The notes below the pieces were generated by a model that searched no databases, was not told where the DNA came from, and worked only from the letters and a program-made list of their open reading frames with translations. From contig CAMBHH010000015.1 of assembly GCA_945866505.1 (NCBI GenBank), positions 1 through 28,042 of the forward strand: a stretch of DNA of 28,042 bases. The letters run 5' to 3'. Position 1 is the first letter of the stretch, and the number at the start of each line of letters is the position of its first letter. The DNA comes from Flavobacterium psychrophilum. Its GTDB lineage: Bacteria > Bacteroidota > Bacteroidia > Flavobacteriales > Flavobacteriaceae. Both the position numbers and the translations under genes were made by a program. Below, in pieces: positions 1 to 7,307 of this stretch.

Positions 1-125
1 AAGGTCATTCAGGAGCATTTCGAATAAGAATTGGAAAATATAGATTGGGATTTTATTTTGATGGAGAAGTTATAGAACTTGCCAGATTTGCAAAACGGGA
101 AGATATTTATAAATTATTTCCATAA
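1..125 (+). CDS. RelE/ParE-family toxin, C-terminal fragment (5' end outside window)
   Basis: The open frame enters from the left edge (first whole codon at position 3) and stops at TAA 123-125, giving 40 residues that begin GHSGAFRIRIGKYRLGFYF and end in KREDIYKLFP. A strand of the form FRIRIGKYRLGFY, followed by a short strand and 'KREDIY', is typical of the C-terminal half of RelE/ParE mRNA-interferase-type toxins. Its antitoxin would lie further left, outside the window. The FAD-dehydrogenase gene starts 14 bp downstream in the same direction. Whether the toxin is full length cannot be seen. Confidence 0.75.
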   Translation, partial: GHSGAFRIRIGKYRLGFYFDGEVIELARFAKREDIYKLFP

Positions 126-139
126 GATTTAACAACAAA

Positions 140-1702
140 ATGCCACAAGAACTTCTCTTTCAAGTATCACCAGTAATAGCCACAAACGAAATGTTGCTCA
201 AACAACATATTTCCAAATTAATTTCGGTCGATGCCAAAGAAATTCAGCATATTTCCATTCTGAAACGTTCAATTGACGCACGCCAAAAAGTAGTGAAGTT
301 CAATTTGAAAGTCACTATTTATTTGTTTGGTGAACCCATTCAAGAAGCTAAAATAGAATTGCCAGAATACAAAAATGTCGAAAATGCTCAAGAAGTAATC
401 GTTGTGGGTGCCGGTCCTGCGGGATTATTTGCTGCTTTGCAATTGATTGAATTGGGTTTAAAGCCAATACTTATCGAGCGAGGAAAAGATGTTCGCGGAA
501 GACGAAGAGATTTGAAAGCCATCAACCGAGATCATATTGTCGATGAAGATTCCAATTATTGTTTTGGCGAAGGCGGAGCAGGAACCTATTCGGACGGAAA
601 ATTATACACGCGTTCCAAAAAACGTGGCGATATAACCCGAATCTTGGAATTATTCGTAGCTTATGGAGCGTCACACGATATTTTAGTTGATGCACATCCG
701 CACATTGGAACCAATAAATTGCCACAAATCATTCAGGATATGCGGGAGAAAATCATTGAAATGGGCGGAAAAGTTCTTTTCGAAACCCGATTGACTGATA
801 TTATTATCAAAAATAATGAAGTACAAGGCATCGTTACCAAAAATGGCGATACTATTCTATCCAACAAAATAATTTTGGCAACAGGACATTCTGCTCGAGA
901 TATTTTTGAATTATTAGACAGAAAACAAATTTTTATCGAAGCCAAAGCTTTTGCCCTAGGCGTTCGAGCCGAACATCCACAGTCTTTGATTGATAGTATT
1001 CAATACAGTTGCGATTATCGAGGACAACATTTGCCACCCTCGCCGTATTCTATCGTAAAACAAGTGGGAGGAAGGGGAATGTATTCTTTTTGTATGTGTC
1101 CAGGTGGAGTAATTGCACCTTGCGCAACCAGTCCCGGCGAAGTGGTAACCAATGGTTGGTCACCATCCAAAAGAGATCAAGCTACTGCTAATTCTGGGAT
1201 TGTGGTCGAATTGAAACTCGAAGATTTCAAACCGTTTGCCAAATTTGGTGCTTTGGCTGGAATGGAATTCCAAAAAAGTATTGAACAAAAAGCTTGGCAT
1301 TTGGCAGGGAATACTCAAAAAGTTCCTGCTCAAAAAATGGTCGATTTTACTCAAAATAAAGTGTCTTCTAATATTCCGAAAACCTCTTATGTTCCCGGAA
1401 CCACTTCAGTAGAAATGGGCGAAGTTTTCCCAGGATTTCTTACCCAAATATTACGAGAAGGTTTCGTAGAATTTGGCAAATCAATGCGTGGTTTTTTGAC
1501 CAATGAAGCCATTCTTCATGCACCAGAATCGAGAACCTCTTCGCCTGTGCGCATTCCCAGAGATTCAGAAACATTAGAACACCTTCAAATAAAAGGTTTG
1601 TACCCTTGCGGAGAAGGAGCAGGTTATGCTGGAGGAATTATCTCGGCTGCGATTGATGGCGAAAAATGTGCATTGAAGATAGGGCAGGTTTTGAAGAAAT
1701 AG
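140..1702 (+). CDS. FAD-dependent dehydrogenase, COG2509 type
   Basis: The 520-residue protein is a cytosolic flavoprotein. A 70-80 residue N-terminal region precedes a Rossmann dinucleotide-binding motif VVGAGPAGLFAAL (Gly90, Gly92, Gly95), which runs into an ERG acidic strand end. Downstream are CFGEGGAGTYSDGKLYTR (about 140-157), a second Rossmann-like strand IILATGHSARDIFELL (about 245-260), a cysteine-rich MYSFCMCPGG segment and a C-terminal FAD-contact motif GLYPCGEGAGYAGGI. This arrangement matches the large uncharacterised FAD-dependent dehydrogenase family (COG2509). The substrate is unknown. ATG 140 fits the family's N-terminus and lies 14 bp after a toxin gene. An imperfect 25-bp hairpin at 1777-1844 follows the gene. 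Family assignment is firm; the reaction is not. Confidence 0.88.
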   Translation: MPQELLFQVSPVIATNEMLLKQHISKLISVDAKEIQHISILKRSIDARQKVVKFNLKVTIYLFGEPIQEAKIELPEYKNVENAQEVIVVGAGPAGLFAALQLIELGLKPILIERGKDVRGRRRDLKAINRDHIVDEDSNYCFGEGGAGTYSDGKLYTRSKKRGDITRILELFVAYGASHDILVDAHPHIGTNKLPQIIQDMREKIIEMGGKVLFETRLTDIIIKNNEVQGIVTKNGDTILSNKIILATGHSARDIFELLDRKQIFIEAKAFALGVRAEHPQSLIDSIQYSCDYRGQHLPPSPYSIVKQVGGRGMYSFCMCPGGVIAPCATSPGEVVTNGWSPSKRDQATANSGIVVELKLEDFKPFAKFGALAGMEFQKSIEQKAWHLAGNTQKVPAQKMVDFTQNKVSSNIPKTSYVPGTTSVEMGEVFPGFLTQILREGFVEFGKSMRGFLTNEAILHAPESRTSSPVRIPRDSETLEHLQIKGLYPCGEGAGYAGGIISAAIDGEKCALKIGQVLKK

Positions 1703-1776
1703 GGCATACCTACTTTTTACGTTTGTAATGATTGAGTAGATTTAATTAATTCTTAACTGAACCAATAAGTCACTCC

Positions 1777-1844
1777 AGTTGTCACGCTGTAAGCGTCTCA
1801 AAACACGAAAGCAACATAATTGAGACGTTTCCAATGTGACAATT
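1777..1844. repeat. Imperfect 25-bp inverted repeat, REP-like hairpin
   Basis: The left arm (1777-1801) and right arm (1820-1844) match as reverse complements at 20 of 25 positions by hand, around an 18-nt loop. Outer parts are TTGTCAC/GTGACAA and inner parts CGTCTCAA/TTGAGACG. It resembles, from memory, the degenerate hairpins containing GTCACGCTGAGCG that are scattered in flavobacterial genomes, here with the middle of each arm altered. It lies between the dehydrogenase gene and the first toxin-antitoxin pair. No T-run follows, so it is not a classical terminator. Confidence 0.7.
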
Positions 1845-1962
1845 AGCAAAAATAATTTACTTCATAATTATTAACCTAGCGCAAATTAAAGAATACTGTG
1901 TGTAAATGGGATTAATAAATTGGAACATAAAAGTATTTTTTATAAAAATAGAAAGTAATATG

Positions 1963-1970
1963 TATATTTG
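1963..1970 (+). promoter_or_regulatory. Bacteroidetes -7 box for the first toxin-antitoxin pair
   Basis: TATATTTG matches the Bacteroidetes -7 consensus TAnnTTTG. Transcription would begin near 1976-1978, 15-17 nt before ATG 1993. This argues against the upstream in-frame ATGs at 1906 and 1960, which would lie before the transcript start. No clear -33 TTTG is visible. Confidence 0.55.
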
Positions 1971-1992
1971 TGATAATAAAATTTACTCTTTT

Positions 1993-2310
1993 ATGATAGT
2001 AGAGTTGCTAGAAACTAAAAAAATAGTTTCAAATTTTGATAATACAATTTTGGAATCGCCATATAAAGTCGAATATATTAGTGCAAAATCTAATATTCCG
2101 TTGCCAACGTTGTATCGAAAAATCAGGGAAAATAAATTTACGATAGATGAAATCTTGTTGATTTTAGAAATCATTCAACCGGAGCAATATCAGTTTGAAA
2201 TGCTTTCTCAAAACATAAAAATTGCCGAAGAGCAGTTTAGAAATGGAGAGTTTATCGAAGAAGAAAATTTTGTTTTTGATGTAGATACAATTATTGCCAA
2301 CAGAAAATGA
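1993..2310 (+). CDS. Type II antitoxin with helix-turn-helix
   Basis: The 105-residue protein begins MIVELLETKK. Residues of about 28-65 (KVEYISAKSNIPLPTLYRKI and following) read as a helix-turn-helix DNA-binding segment. The acidic C-terminus (IAEEQFRNGEFIEEENFVFD) resembles the toxin-wrapping tails of type II antitoxins. The last codon overlaps the next gene's start in ATGA (2307-2310), giving translational coupling to a RelE/ParE-type toxin. The start is chosen from the -7 box at 1963; a longer frame opens at 1906. Expected role: neutralise the toxin and repress its own operon. The antitoxin subfamily is not identified. Confidence 0.8.
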   Translation: MIVELLETKKIVSNFDNTILESPYKVEYISAKSNIPLPTLYRKIRENKFTIDEILLILEIIQPEQYQFEMLSQNIKIAEEQFRNGEFIEEENFVFDVDTIIANRK

Positions 2311-2606
2311 AAATCCAATTTTCAAAGATAGCACAATTGGAGTATGAAGAAATTATCTACTATTTATATGATAATTTTGGCAATGAAAAAGCAACTAAAT
2401 TTTCAGATTTATTAAAACAAAACCTAAAACAAGTCAAACAATTTCCAGAGAGCTTTAGTTTTTTTCAAAATACAGATAAGCGAAAATTTATGGTTAATCC
2501 TTATATTACATTTGTTTACAACGTGAATAAAGATTCAGAATGCATTGAAATTTTAAATTTTTGGTTCAATCGATCCAATCCTGAAGTTTTGTTGAAGCAT
2601 TTGTAA
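2307..2606 (+). CDS. RelE/ParE-family toxin
   Basis: The 99-residue protein has the small alpha-beta RelE/ParE layout. An N-terminal strand and helix pair (MKIQFSKIAQLEYEEIIYYL, then NEKATKFSDLLKQNLKQVKQ) is followed by a FPESF segment and C-terminal strands (KRKFMVNPYITFVYNV, then ECIEILNFWFNRSNP). It overlaps the upstream antitoxin gene by 4 bp. Members of this superfamily either cleave mRNA at the ribosome or poison gyrase; the sequence alone does not decide which. Its 3' end is closely matched by a remnant at 3211-3258, so a relative once lay nearby. Confidence 0.85.
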   Translation: MKIQFSKIAQLEYEEIIYYLYDNFGNEKATKFSDLLKQNLKQVKQFPESFSFFQNTDKRKFMVNPYITFVYNVNKDSECIEILNFWFNRSNPEVLLKHL

Positions 2607-2646
2607 TAATTCAATTTCTATGAAAAAATAATTCAATTTTAAATAT

Positions 2647-2666
2647 TTGGTGTAAATTTACACCAA
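2647..2666. promoter_or_regulatory. Perfect 20-bp palindrome, probable operator of parDE
   Basis: TTGGTGTAAATTTACACCAA is a perfect 10+10 palindrome without spacer, 14 bp upstream of ATG 2681. A TAAATTTA that differs by one base from the -7 consensus lies inside it (2652-2659). Ribbon-helix-helix antitoxins such as ParD bind symmetric operators over their own promoter, so autorepression at this site is the likely role. Confidence 0.75.
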
Positions 2667-2680
2667 TCAAATGTATTGTT

Positions 2681-2920
2681 ATGGCACGACAAAGTATCAC
2701 ATTAGCCAATCAGAATGATGAATGGTTAAAACAACAAATTAGTAAAGAGGAATTTACGAGTAAGAGTGAAGCGGTTAATTATTTAATAAAACAAGCTCGC
2801 GAGCGTGACGAATATGTTGAATTTGTTCGTATGAAACTAGATAAAGCTGAAAAAAGCGGATTTAGCACCAAAACTAAAGAAGAATTATTAGCAGAAATTA
2901 AGAAAAAACTAAATGTTTAG
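2681..2920 (+). CDS. parD: ParD-like ribbon-helix-helix antitoxin
   Basis: The 79-residue protein begins with a ribbon strand MARQSITLANQNDEWLKQQI. Helical EEFTSKSEAVNYLIKQARER follows, a layout typical of ParD antitoxins of the CC2985 type. The charged C-terminal helix (LDKAEKSGFSTKTKEELLAE) would wrap the toxin. It overlaps the downstream toxin gene by 8 bp. A perfect palindrome sits just upstream and is probably its operator. Expected role: bind and neutralise ParE and repress the operon. Confidence 0.88.
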   Translation: MARQSITLANQNDEWLKQQISKEEFTSKSEAVNYLIKQARERDEYVEFVRMKLDKAEKSGFSTKTKEELLAEIKKKLNV

Positions 2921-3188
2921 CTATAAACTTAATATTCAAGCAGAGGAAGATTTGACACGAATTTTTGAATACGGATTAGGTCGTTTCGGATTACTCCAAG
3001 CTAATAAGTATTATGATATGCTTTTTGATTGCTTTTCAAAAATCGCATCAAATCCATATTTATTTCCAGAAGCTTTTCGTTTTCGTCAAGGTTATAGATA
3101 TTGTGTTTGCGGAGTTGACACCATTTTTTTCAAAATCAATGCCAACGAAATTGAAATAATGGCAATAATTGGCAGACAAGATTTCTAA
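2913..3188 (+). CDS. parE: ParE-like toxin
   Basis: The 91-residue protein begins MFSYKLNIQAEEDLTRIFEY. It has the helical hairpin GRFGLLQANKYYDMLFDCF, a NPYLFPEA turn and C-terminal strands (YRYCVCGVDTIFFKI, then EIEIMAIIGRQDF), all characteristic of ParE/RelE-superfamily toxins. The final IIGRQDF is close to the 'ilg.qd' ending common in ParE proteins. ParE members usually inhibit DNA gyrase; that is inferred from the family and from the ParD partner. It is translated from a start inside the last codons of parD. Confidence 0.87.
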   Translation: MFSYKLNIQAEEDLTRIFEYGLGRFGLLQANKYYDMLFDCFSKIASNPYLFPEAFRFRQGYRYCVCGVDTIFFKINANEIEIMAIIGRQDF

Positions 3189-3210
3189 AAAAAATCTTCG
3201 ATGTACAGTT

Positions 3211-3258
3211 TTTTGGTTCAATCGATCCAGTCCTGAAGGTTTAGTAAGGCATTTGTGA
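3211..3258 (+). pseudogene. 3' remnant of a RelE-type toxin gene
   Basis: The frame reads FWFNRSSPEGLVRHL and then a stop. This aligns without gaps to the last 15 residues of the intact toxin at 2307-2606 (FWFNRSNPEVLLKHL); the DNA of the two segments is also nearly the same over most of this length. No start or body of a toxin gene is present: the preceding DNA belongs to parE. It is most simply the tail of a third toxin gene whose body was replaced or deleted when parDE was placed here. Confidence 0.8.
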
Positions 3259-3302
3259 ATTGGTTTCAAAATTGTATTTTAGCATATAATCCCAACAATT
3301 TT

Positions 3303-3323
3303 TTGTAGATAATAATTCTACAA
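3303..3323. promoter_or_regulatory. 7-bp inverted repeat before the helicase gene
   Basis: TTGTAGA (3303-3309) and TCTACAA (3317-3323) are exact reverse complements with a 7-nt AT spacer, 11 bp before ATG 3335. It could be an operator or a leader hairpin. In AT-rich DNA, chance is not excluded. Confidence 0.35.
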
Positions 3324-3334
3324 TATGAATCAAT

Positions 3335-4867
3335 ATGAAACAAAAAGACGCTTTTGAAATTCTAAAACGAGGACATAATGTTTTATTAACTGGTTTCGCT
3401 GGAAGTGGTAAATCCTATTTGTTAGAAGAATTTGCTAGCTGGGCAAGGGGAAATAAAAAAAATGTTGTTATGACAGCAACAACTGGCATTGCTGCAACTA
3501 ATATTAATGGAAAAACGATACATAACTACAGTAACCTAGGTGTTAGGGAAAGAATAGATTTGGAAAGTACAGAAAAGGTAATTTCTTTAGCTAACAATAT
3601 GAGAGATCATTATAAAAAGTCAATTATTAACACTGATATTTTAGTTATAGATGAAATTAGTATGTTGCATGATTACCAATTGAATGCAGTTGACAAAATA
3701 ATTCGTATAATTCGTAAAAATGATAGTCCTTTTGGTGGGTTGCAGGTGATTTTATCTGGTGATTTTTTCCAATTGCCACCAATAGCAAGGAATAATGGAC
3801 AAACAAATTTCATTACTCAGTCAGATTCTTATAGAAATGGAAATTTTAAAGTTTGTTATCTTGAAGAATACTGGAGACAAAATAAAAATGACCCTCTTGT
3901 TTCAATTCTTAATGCTATTCGCTCTAACAATTTAAAAGACGAGCAATATGTTATACTAAAACAGCGCGTAGGTGCAATTTTATCAAAACAAAATACTACT
4001 AAACTTTGTTGTACAAATAAAGAAGCTGATGATGAAAATAAGCAGCAATTAGATGAAATTCGTACAGGTAGTAAGTCTTACAAATGGTTAGAAAGTGGAG
4101 ACAAAACAGAATTAGACGAACTTAAAAAAGATTGTAGAAATAAAGTTGTAGAAAATTTAGAATTAAAAATTGGAGCACAGGTGATATTTGTCAAGAATAA
4201 TGTACGGCTAGGTTATTCCAATGGCACGACAGGCAGAGTTATTGATTTTGACGATATTGGCTATCCAATAATTAAACTAAACAATGGTAAAATATTAAAC
4301 GCAATTAAGGAAGATGATTTTTACAGGGAAGATGAACAAGGTAATAGGTTGGCAACCATTAAGCAAATTCCTTTAAAACTAGCTTGGGCAATTACCATTC
4401 ATAAAAGTCAAGGTATGACTCTAGATAAGTCAACTGTTGTTTTAGCTAAAGCATTTACGTCAGGTCAAGGATATGTTGCTTTATCAAGAGTTAAAACTAT
4501 AAATGATATTTCACTTATTGGATTAGATAATAAAATAGCTCTAACAGTTAGTCCAGAAGCACTTAATATTGAAAATGAATTGCAGGAAAAATCTAAGCAA
4601 TCTCTTAAATGTTTGCCTATTAAAAAATCAGGTATTAAAAAAAAATCTGTTGGATTAGATAATAAAATAGCATTAAACGTTAGTCACGAAGCACCTAAGA
4701 TTGAAAATGAATTGGAAGAAAAATCTAAGCAATCTACAGAATGCATACCTATTGAAAAATCAAGTATTAATAACAATCCTGACATAATTGTAGAATCATC
4801 TCCTAATATAGTTAGGATTAAAATTGTAAATCGAATTACTAACTGGATATCCAGTAAACTAAAGTAA
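3335..4867 (+). CDS. PIF1-like superfamily 1 helicase / AAA ATPase
   Basis: The 510-residue protein is a probable ATP-dependent 5'-3' DNA helicase of the PIF1 / RecD2 group. Walker A is GFAGSGKS (20-27), motif Ia is TATTGIAA, Walker B is LVIDEISM (Asp106, Glu107), motif III is LSGDFFQLPP and motif IV includes LEEYWRQ. The C-terminal half has the UvrD/RecD-type motifs (AWAITIHKSQGMTLD and GQGYVALSRV). The core ends near residue 395. It is followed by a lysine- and glutamate-rich tail containing a 44-residue tandem duplication (396-439, 440-483) and a basic end (IVNRITNWISSKLK). It stands alone after the toxin-antitoxin cluster and before tgt. Flanking genes suggest this is accessory DNA. Confidence 0.88.
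   Translation: MKQKDAFEILKRGHNVLLTGFAGSGKSYLLEEFASWARGNKKNVVMTATTGIAATNINGKTIHNYSNLGVRERIDLESTEKVISLANNMRDHYKKSIINTDILVIDEISMLHDYQLNAVDKIIRIIRKNDSPFGGLQVILSGDFFQLPPIARNNGQTNFITQSDSYRNGNFKVCYLEEYWRQNKNDPLVSILNAIRSNNLKDEQYVILKQRVGAILSKQNTTKLCCTNKEADDENKQQLDEIRTGSKSYKWLESGDKTELDELKKDCRNKVVENLELKIGAQVIFVKNNVRLGYSNGTTGRVIDFDDIGYPIIKLNNGKILNAIKEDDFYREDEQGNRLATIKQIPLKLAWAITIHKSQGMTLDKSTVVLAKAFTSGQGYVALSRVKTINDISLIGLDNKIALTVSPEALNIENELQEKSKQSLKCLPIKKSGIKKKSVGLDNKIALNVSHEAPKIENELEEKSKQSTECIPIEKSSINNNPDIIVESSPNIVRIKIVNRITNWISSKLK
4520..4783 (+). repeat. In-frame 132-bp tandem duplication inside the helicase gene
   Basis: Two consecutive 132-bp units (4520-4651 and 4652-4783) each start GGATTAGATAATAAAATAG. 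They encode 44-residue units beginning GLDNKIAL, with shared ENEL.EKSKQS and C.PI.KS.I segments. The first copy is continuous with the conserved helicase core; the second has drifted at several codons. Length is an exact multiple of three, so the frame is kept. Confidence 0.9.
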
Positions 4868-4942
4868 GGTTGTGAAACTTTTAATATAGTGCCATAATGT
4901 TAAATAATGCAATAATTCCCAATTCCTAAATCTTAAATAAAT

Positions 4943-4950
4943 TATCTTTG
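4943..4950 (+). promoter_or_regulatory. -7 box for tgt
   Basis: TATCTTTG matches TAnnTTTG exactly and lies 18 bp before ATG 4969, implying a leader of only about 10 nt. No convincing -33 element is visible. Confidence 0.6.
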
Positions 4951-4968
4951 CGCACTGAAAAATGATTT

Positions 4969-6099
4969 ATGAAATTTGATTTATTACAAAAAGATCCACA
5001 TACTAAAGCAAGAGCAGGAAGTATTACTACGGATCATGGTGTTATTGAAACCCCAATTTTTATGCCGGTTGGTACCGTTGCTTCTGTAAAAGGAGTGCAC
5101 CAACGCGAATTGAAAGAAGAAATAAAGCCGGATATTATCCTCGGGAATACATACCATTTATACTTGCGGCCGCAAACTCAAATCCTTGAAAAAGCAGGTG
5201 GTTTGCACAAATTCATGAATTGGGACAGAAATATTTTGACCGATTCTGGTGGCTACCAAGTGTATTCACTTTCCGCCAATAGAAAAATCAAGGAAGAAGG
5301 AGTAAAATTCAAATCGCATATTGACGGTTCCTATCATGTTTTCACACCTGAAAATGTGATGGAAATTCAACGAACTATTGGAGCAGATATTATTATGGCT
5401 TTTGACGAGTGTACGCCTTATCCTTGCGATTATCGCTATGCGCAACGTTCGATGCACATGACCCACCGTTGGTTGGACAGATGCATCAATCATTTGGATA
5501 ATTTACCTTTTAAATATGGGTATGAACAAACTTTTTTCCCTATTGTTCAAGGAAGTACCTATAAAGATTTGCGTCAACAATCAGCTGAATATATTGCCAA
5601 CTCTGGTCAACAAGGCAATGCTATTGGCGGACTTTCAGTAGGGGAACCTGCCGAAGAAATGTACGCAATGACCGAAATTGTTTGTGATATTCTTCCTGAA
5701 GACAAACCAAGATATTTGATGGGTGTGGGAACGCCAATCAATATTTTGGAAAATATTGCACTTGGAATTGATATGTTCGATTGTGTGATGCCAACTCGAA
5801 ACGCCCGAAACGGAATGTTGTTTACTGCAAACGGAACCATCAATATCAAAAACAAAAAATGGGAAGACGATTTTTCACCTGTCGATGAAATGGGACACAC
5901 TTTTGTCGATACAGAATATACTAAAGCCTATTTGCGTCATTTGTTTGCCGCCAATGAGTACCTTGGAAAGCAAATTGCTACGATACATAATCTTGGTTTT
6001 TATATGTGGTTGGTTCGTGAAGCCAGAAAACATATCTTAGCGGGAGATTTTAGAACTTGGAAAGAGATCATGGTGCGCAATATGAGCCAGAGATTATAG
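4969..6099 (+). CDS. tgt: tRNA-guanine transglycosylase, zinc-site-less form
   Basis: The 376-residue enzyme exchanges guanine 34 of GUN-anticodon tRNAs for a queuosine precursor. The general acid/base Asp is in LTDSGGYQVYSL (Asp92) and the nucleophile Asp in MFDCVMPTRNARNG (Asp271). QGS, GGLSVGEP and MGVGTP substrate-pocket motifs are present. The C-terminal zinc site known from E. coli Tgt (Cys-x-Cys-xx-Cys, then His) is not visible: the segment at about 306-318 reads DEMGHTFVDTEYTKA, without cysteines, although AYLRHL and ATIHNL that surround it are kept. I recall the same in other Bacteroidetes. It has a good -7 box and is followed after 3 bp by a heptamer repeat and then lptG. Confidence 0.95.
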   Translation: MKFDLLQKDPHTKARAGSITTDHGVIETPIFMPVGTVASVKGVHQRELKEEIKPDIILGNTYHLYLRPQTQILEKAGGLHKFMNWDRNILTDSGGYQVYSLSANRKIKEEGVKFKSHIDGSYHVFTPENVMEIQRTIGADIIMAFDECTPYPCDYRYAQRSMHMTHRWLDRCINHLDNLPFKYGYEQTFFPIVQGSTYKDLRQQSAEYIANSGQQGNAIGGLSVGEPAEEMYAMTEIVCDILPEDKPRYLMGVGTPINILENIALGIDMFDCVMPTRNARNGMLFTANGTINIKNKKWEDDFSPVDEMGHTFVDTEYTKAYLRHLFAANEYLGKQIATIHNLGFYMWLVREARKHILAGDFRTWKEIMVRNMSQRL

Positions 6100-6102
6100 A
6101 TA

Positions 6103-6216
6103 GGTTCAGGGTAGTAGGTTCAGGGTTCTAGGTATTAATTTACCACCACCCAATACCCAACACCCAACACCCAATACCCAACACCCAGTACCTAATACCC
6201 AACACCCAGTACCCAA
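6103..6216. repeat. Two-armed heptamer repeat filling the tgt-lptG gap
   Basis: Five G-type heptamers (ggttcag, ggtagta, ggttcag, ggttcta, ggtatta; 6103-6137) are followed by a 9-nt spacer. Ten C-type heptamers of pattern yACCyAr (mostly cacccaa and tacccaa; 6147-6216) come next. The two arms are roughly reverse complementary (for example ctaggtatta against a right-arm tacctaatacc stretch). The element begins 3 bp after the tgt stop and ends 2 bp before the lptG ATG. A similar architecture with different units occurs at 16970-17059. Confidence 0.88.
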
Positions 6217-6218
6217 AA

Positions 6219-7307
6219 ATGTTAACTATACTAGACAAATACATCCTAAAAAAATACTTGACCACATTTGCGGTGATGTTGGGTTTGTTTGCTCCTATAG
6301 GAATCGTAATTGATGTGTCGGAGAAAGTAAATAAGCTTATAGAATTTAAAGTTCCAATTCTGGAGATTTTGATATATTATTTCAATTTTACAATCTATTT
6401 TGCGAATCTACTATTCCCTATTTTTTTGTTTTTATCGGTAATTTGGTTTACATCAAAATTAGCTAATGACACCGAAATTATTGCTATTTTAAGTTCAGGA
6501 ATTTCATTTACTAGGTTTTTGAGACCTTTTTTAATAGGGGCTTCTATTGTTTCTTTCTTGATTTTGCTTATGGGATTTTTTATTGTACCTAAAGCTAATC
6601 AAGGATTTAATGATTTTAGGTATAGGTATTTAGTGGGGAATGGGCAAAAAGTGACTAGTGGGAACAGTACTGATATATTTCGCCAAATTAGTAATGACGA
6701 ATATATTTATGTCAATAGTTTTGATGTTACATCAAAAACCGCTTATAATTTCACTTACGAAAAATTTACTAAAGATAAATTAGCTTTTAAAATTTCAGCT
6801 TCAAGGATCCAGTGGAATCCTAAAACCAAAAATTATACGCTGTTTGATTATGTTAAAAGAACCGTTGGAGGACTAGATGACAAATTAGAGAAAGCCGACG
6901 AAAAAGACGCAAAATTTAATTTTGATTTAGAAGATATCACACCTGTAATTTATATTGCTGAAACCCTAAATCTTGCAAAATTAAACGAATTTATTGAGAA
7001 AGAAAAAAAGCGAGGTTCCTCTACTATCAATGTGTATTTAGTTGTATTGTACAAGAAATACAGTATTCCGGTTTCGGCATTTATTCTTACTATTATTGCG
7101 GTTGCTGTTTCATCAATGAAGCGCAGAGGTGGAATGGGACTGAGTTTAGCTATCGGAATTGCTGTGGCGTTTTCGTTTGTGTTTTTTGATAAAATTTTCG
7201 GAACATTGGCTGAAAAATCTAGTTTTCCTCCTTTATTAGCGGTTTGGTTTCCGAATATAGTTTTCGGAATTTTGGCCATTTTCTTATTACGAAATGCAAA
7301 AAGGTAA
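6219..7307 (+). CDS. lptG: LptF/LptG-family lipopolysaccharide export permease
   Basis: The 362-residue inner-membrane protein has three N-terminal membrane segments (about 12-34, 52-77, 97-122). A soluble periplasmic domain of about 140 residues (about 125-265) follows, then three C-terminal segments (about 275-360), the layout of YjgP/YjgQ permeases. Residues ILDKYILKKYLTTF and LANDTEIIAILSSGIS match the conserved N-terminus and cytoplasmic loop of the family. With LptB it extracts lipopolysaccharide from the inner membrane toward the periplasmic bridge. F and G paralogues are not easily told apart; G is the likelier name in this position. The stop overlaps the next gene by 14 bp. The start follows the heptamer repeat with no purine-rich ribosome-binding site. 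Confidence 0.88.
   Translation: MLTILDKYILKKYLTTFAVMLGLFAPIGIVIDVSEKVNKLIEFKVPILEILIYYFNFTIYFANLLFPIFLFLSVIWFTSKLANDTEIIAILSSGISFTRFLRPFLIGASIVSFLILLMGFFIVPKANQGFNDFRYRYLVGNGQKVTSGNSTDIFRQISNDEYIYVNSFDVTSKTAYNFTYEKFTKDKLAFKISASRIQWNPKTKNYTLFDYVKRTVGGLDDKLEKADEKDAKFNFDLEDITPVIYIAETLNLAKLNEFIEKEKKRGSSTINVYLVVLYKKYSIPVSAFILTIIAVAVSSMKRRGGMGLSLAIGIAVAFSFVFFDKIFGTLAEKSSFPPLLAVWFPNIVFGILAIFLLRNAKR

Noticed and set aside
6147..6216. CRISPR array from short direct repeats
   Set aside because: Units are 7 bp without spacers, so this is a tandem repeat and not a CRISPR array; no cas genes are present.
6950..7279. 109-codon minus-strand frame opposite lptG
   Set aside because: It is the antisense shadow of the LptG membrane segments; no family motif.
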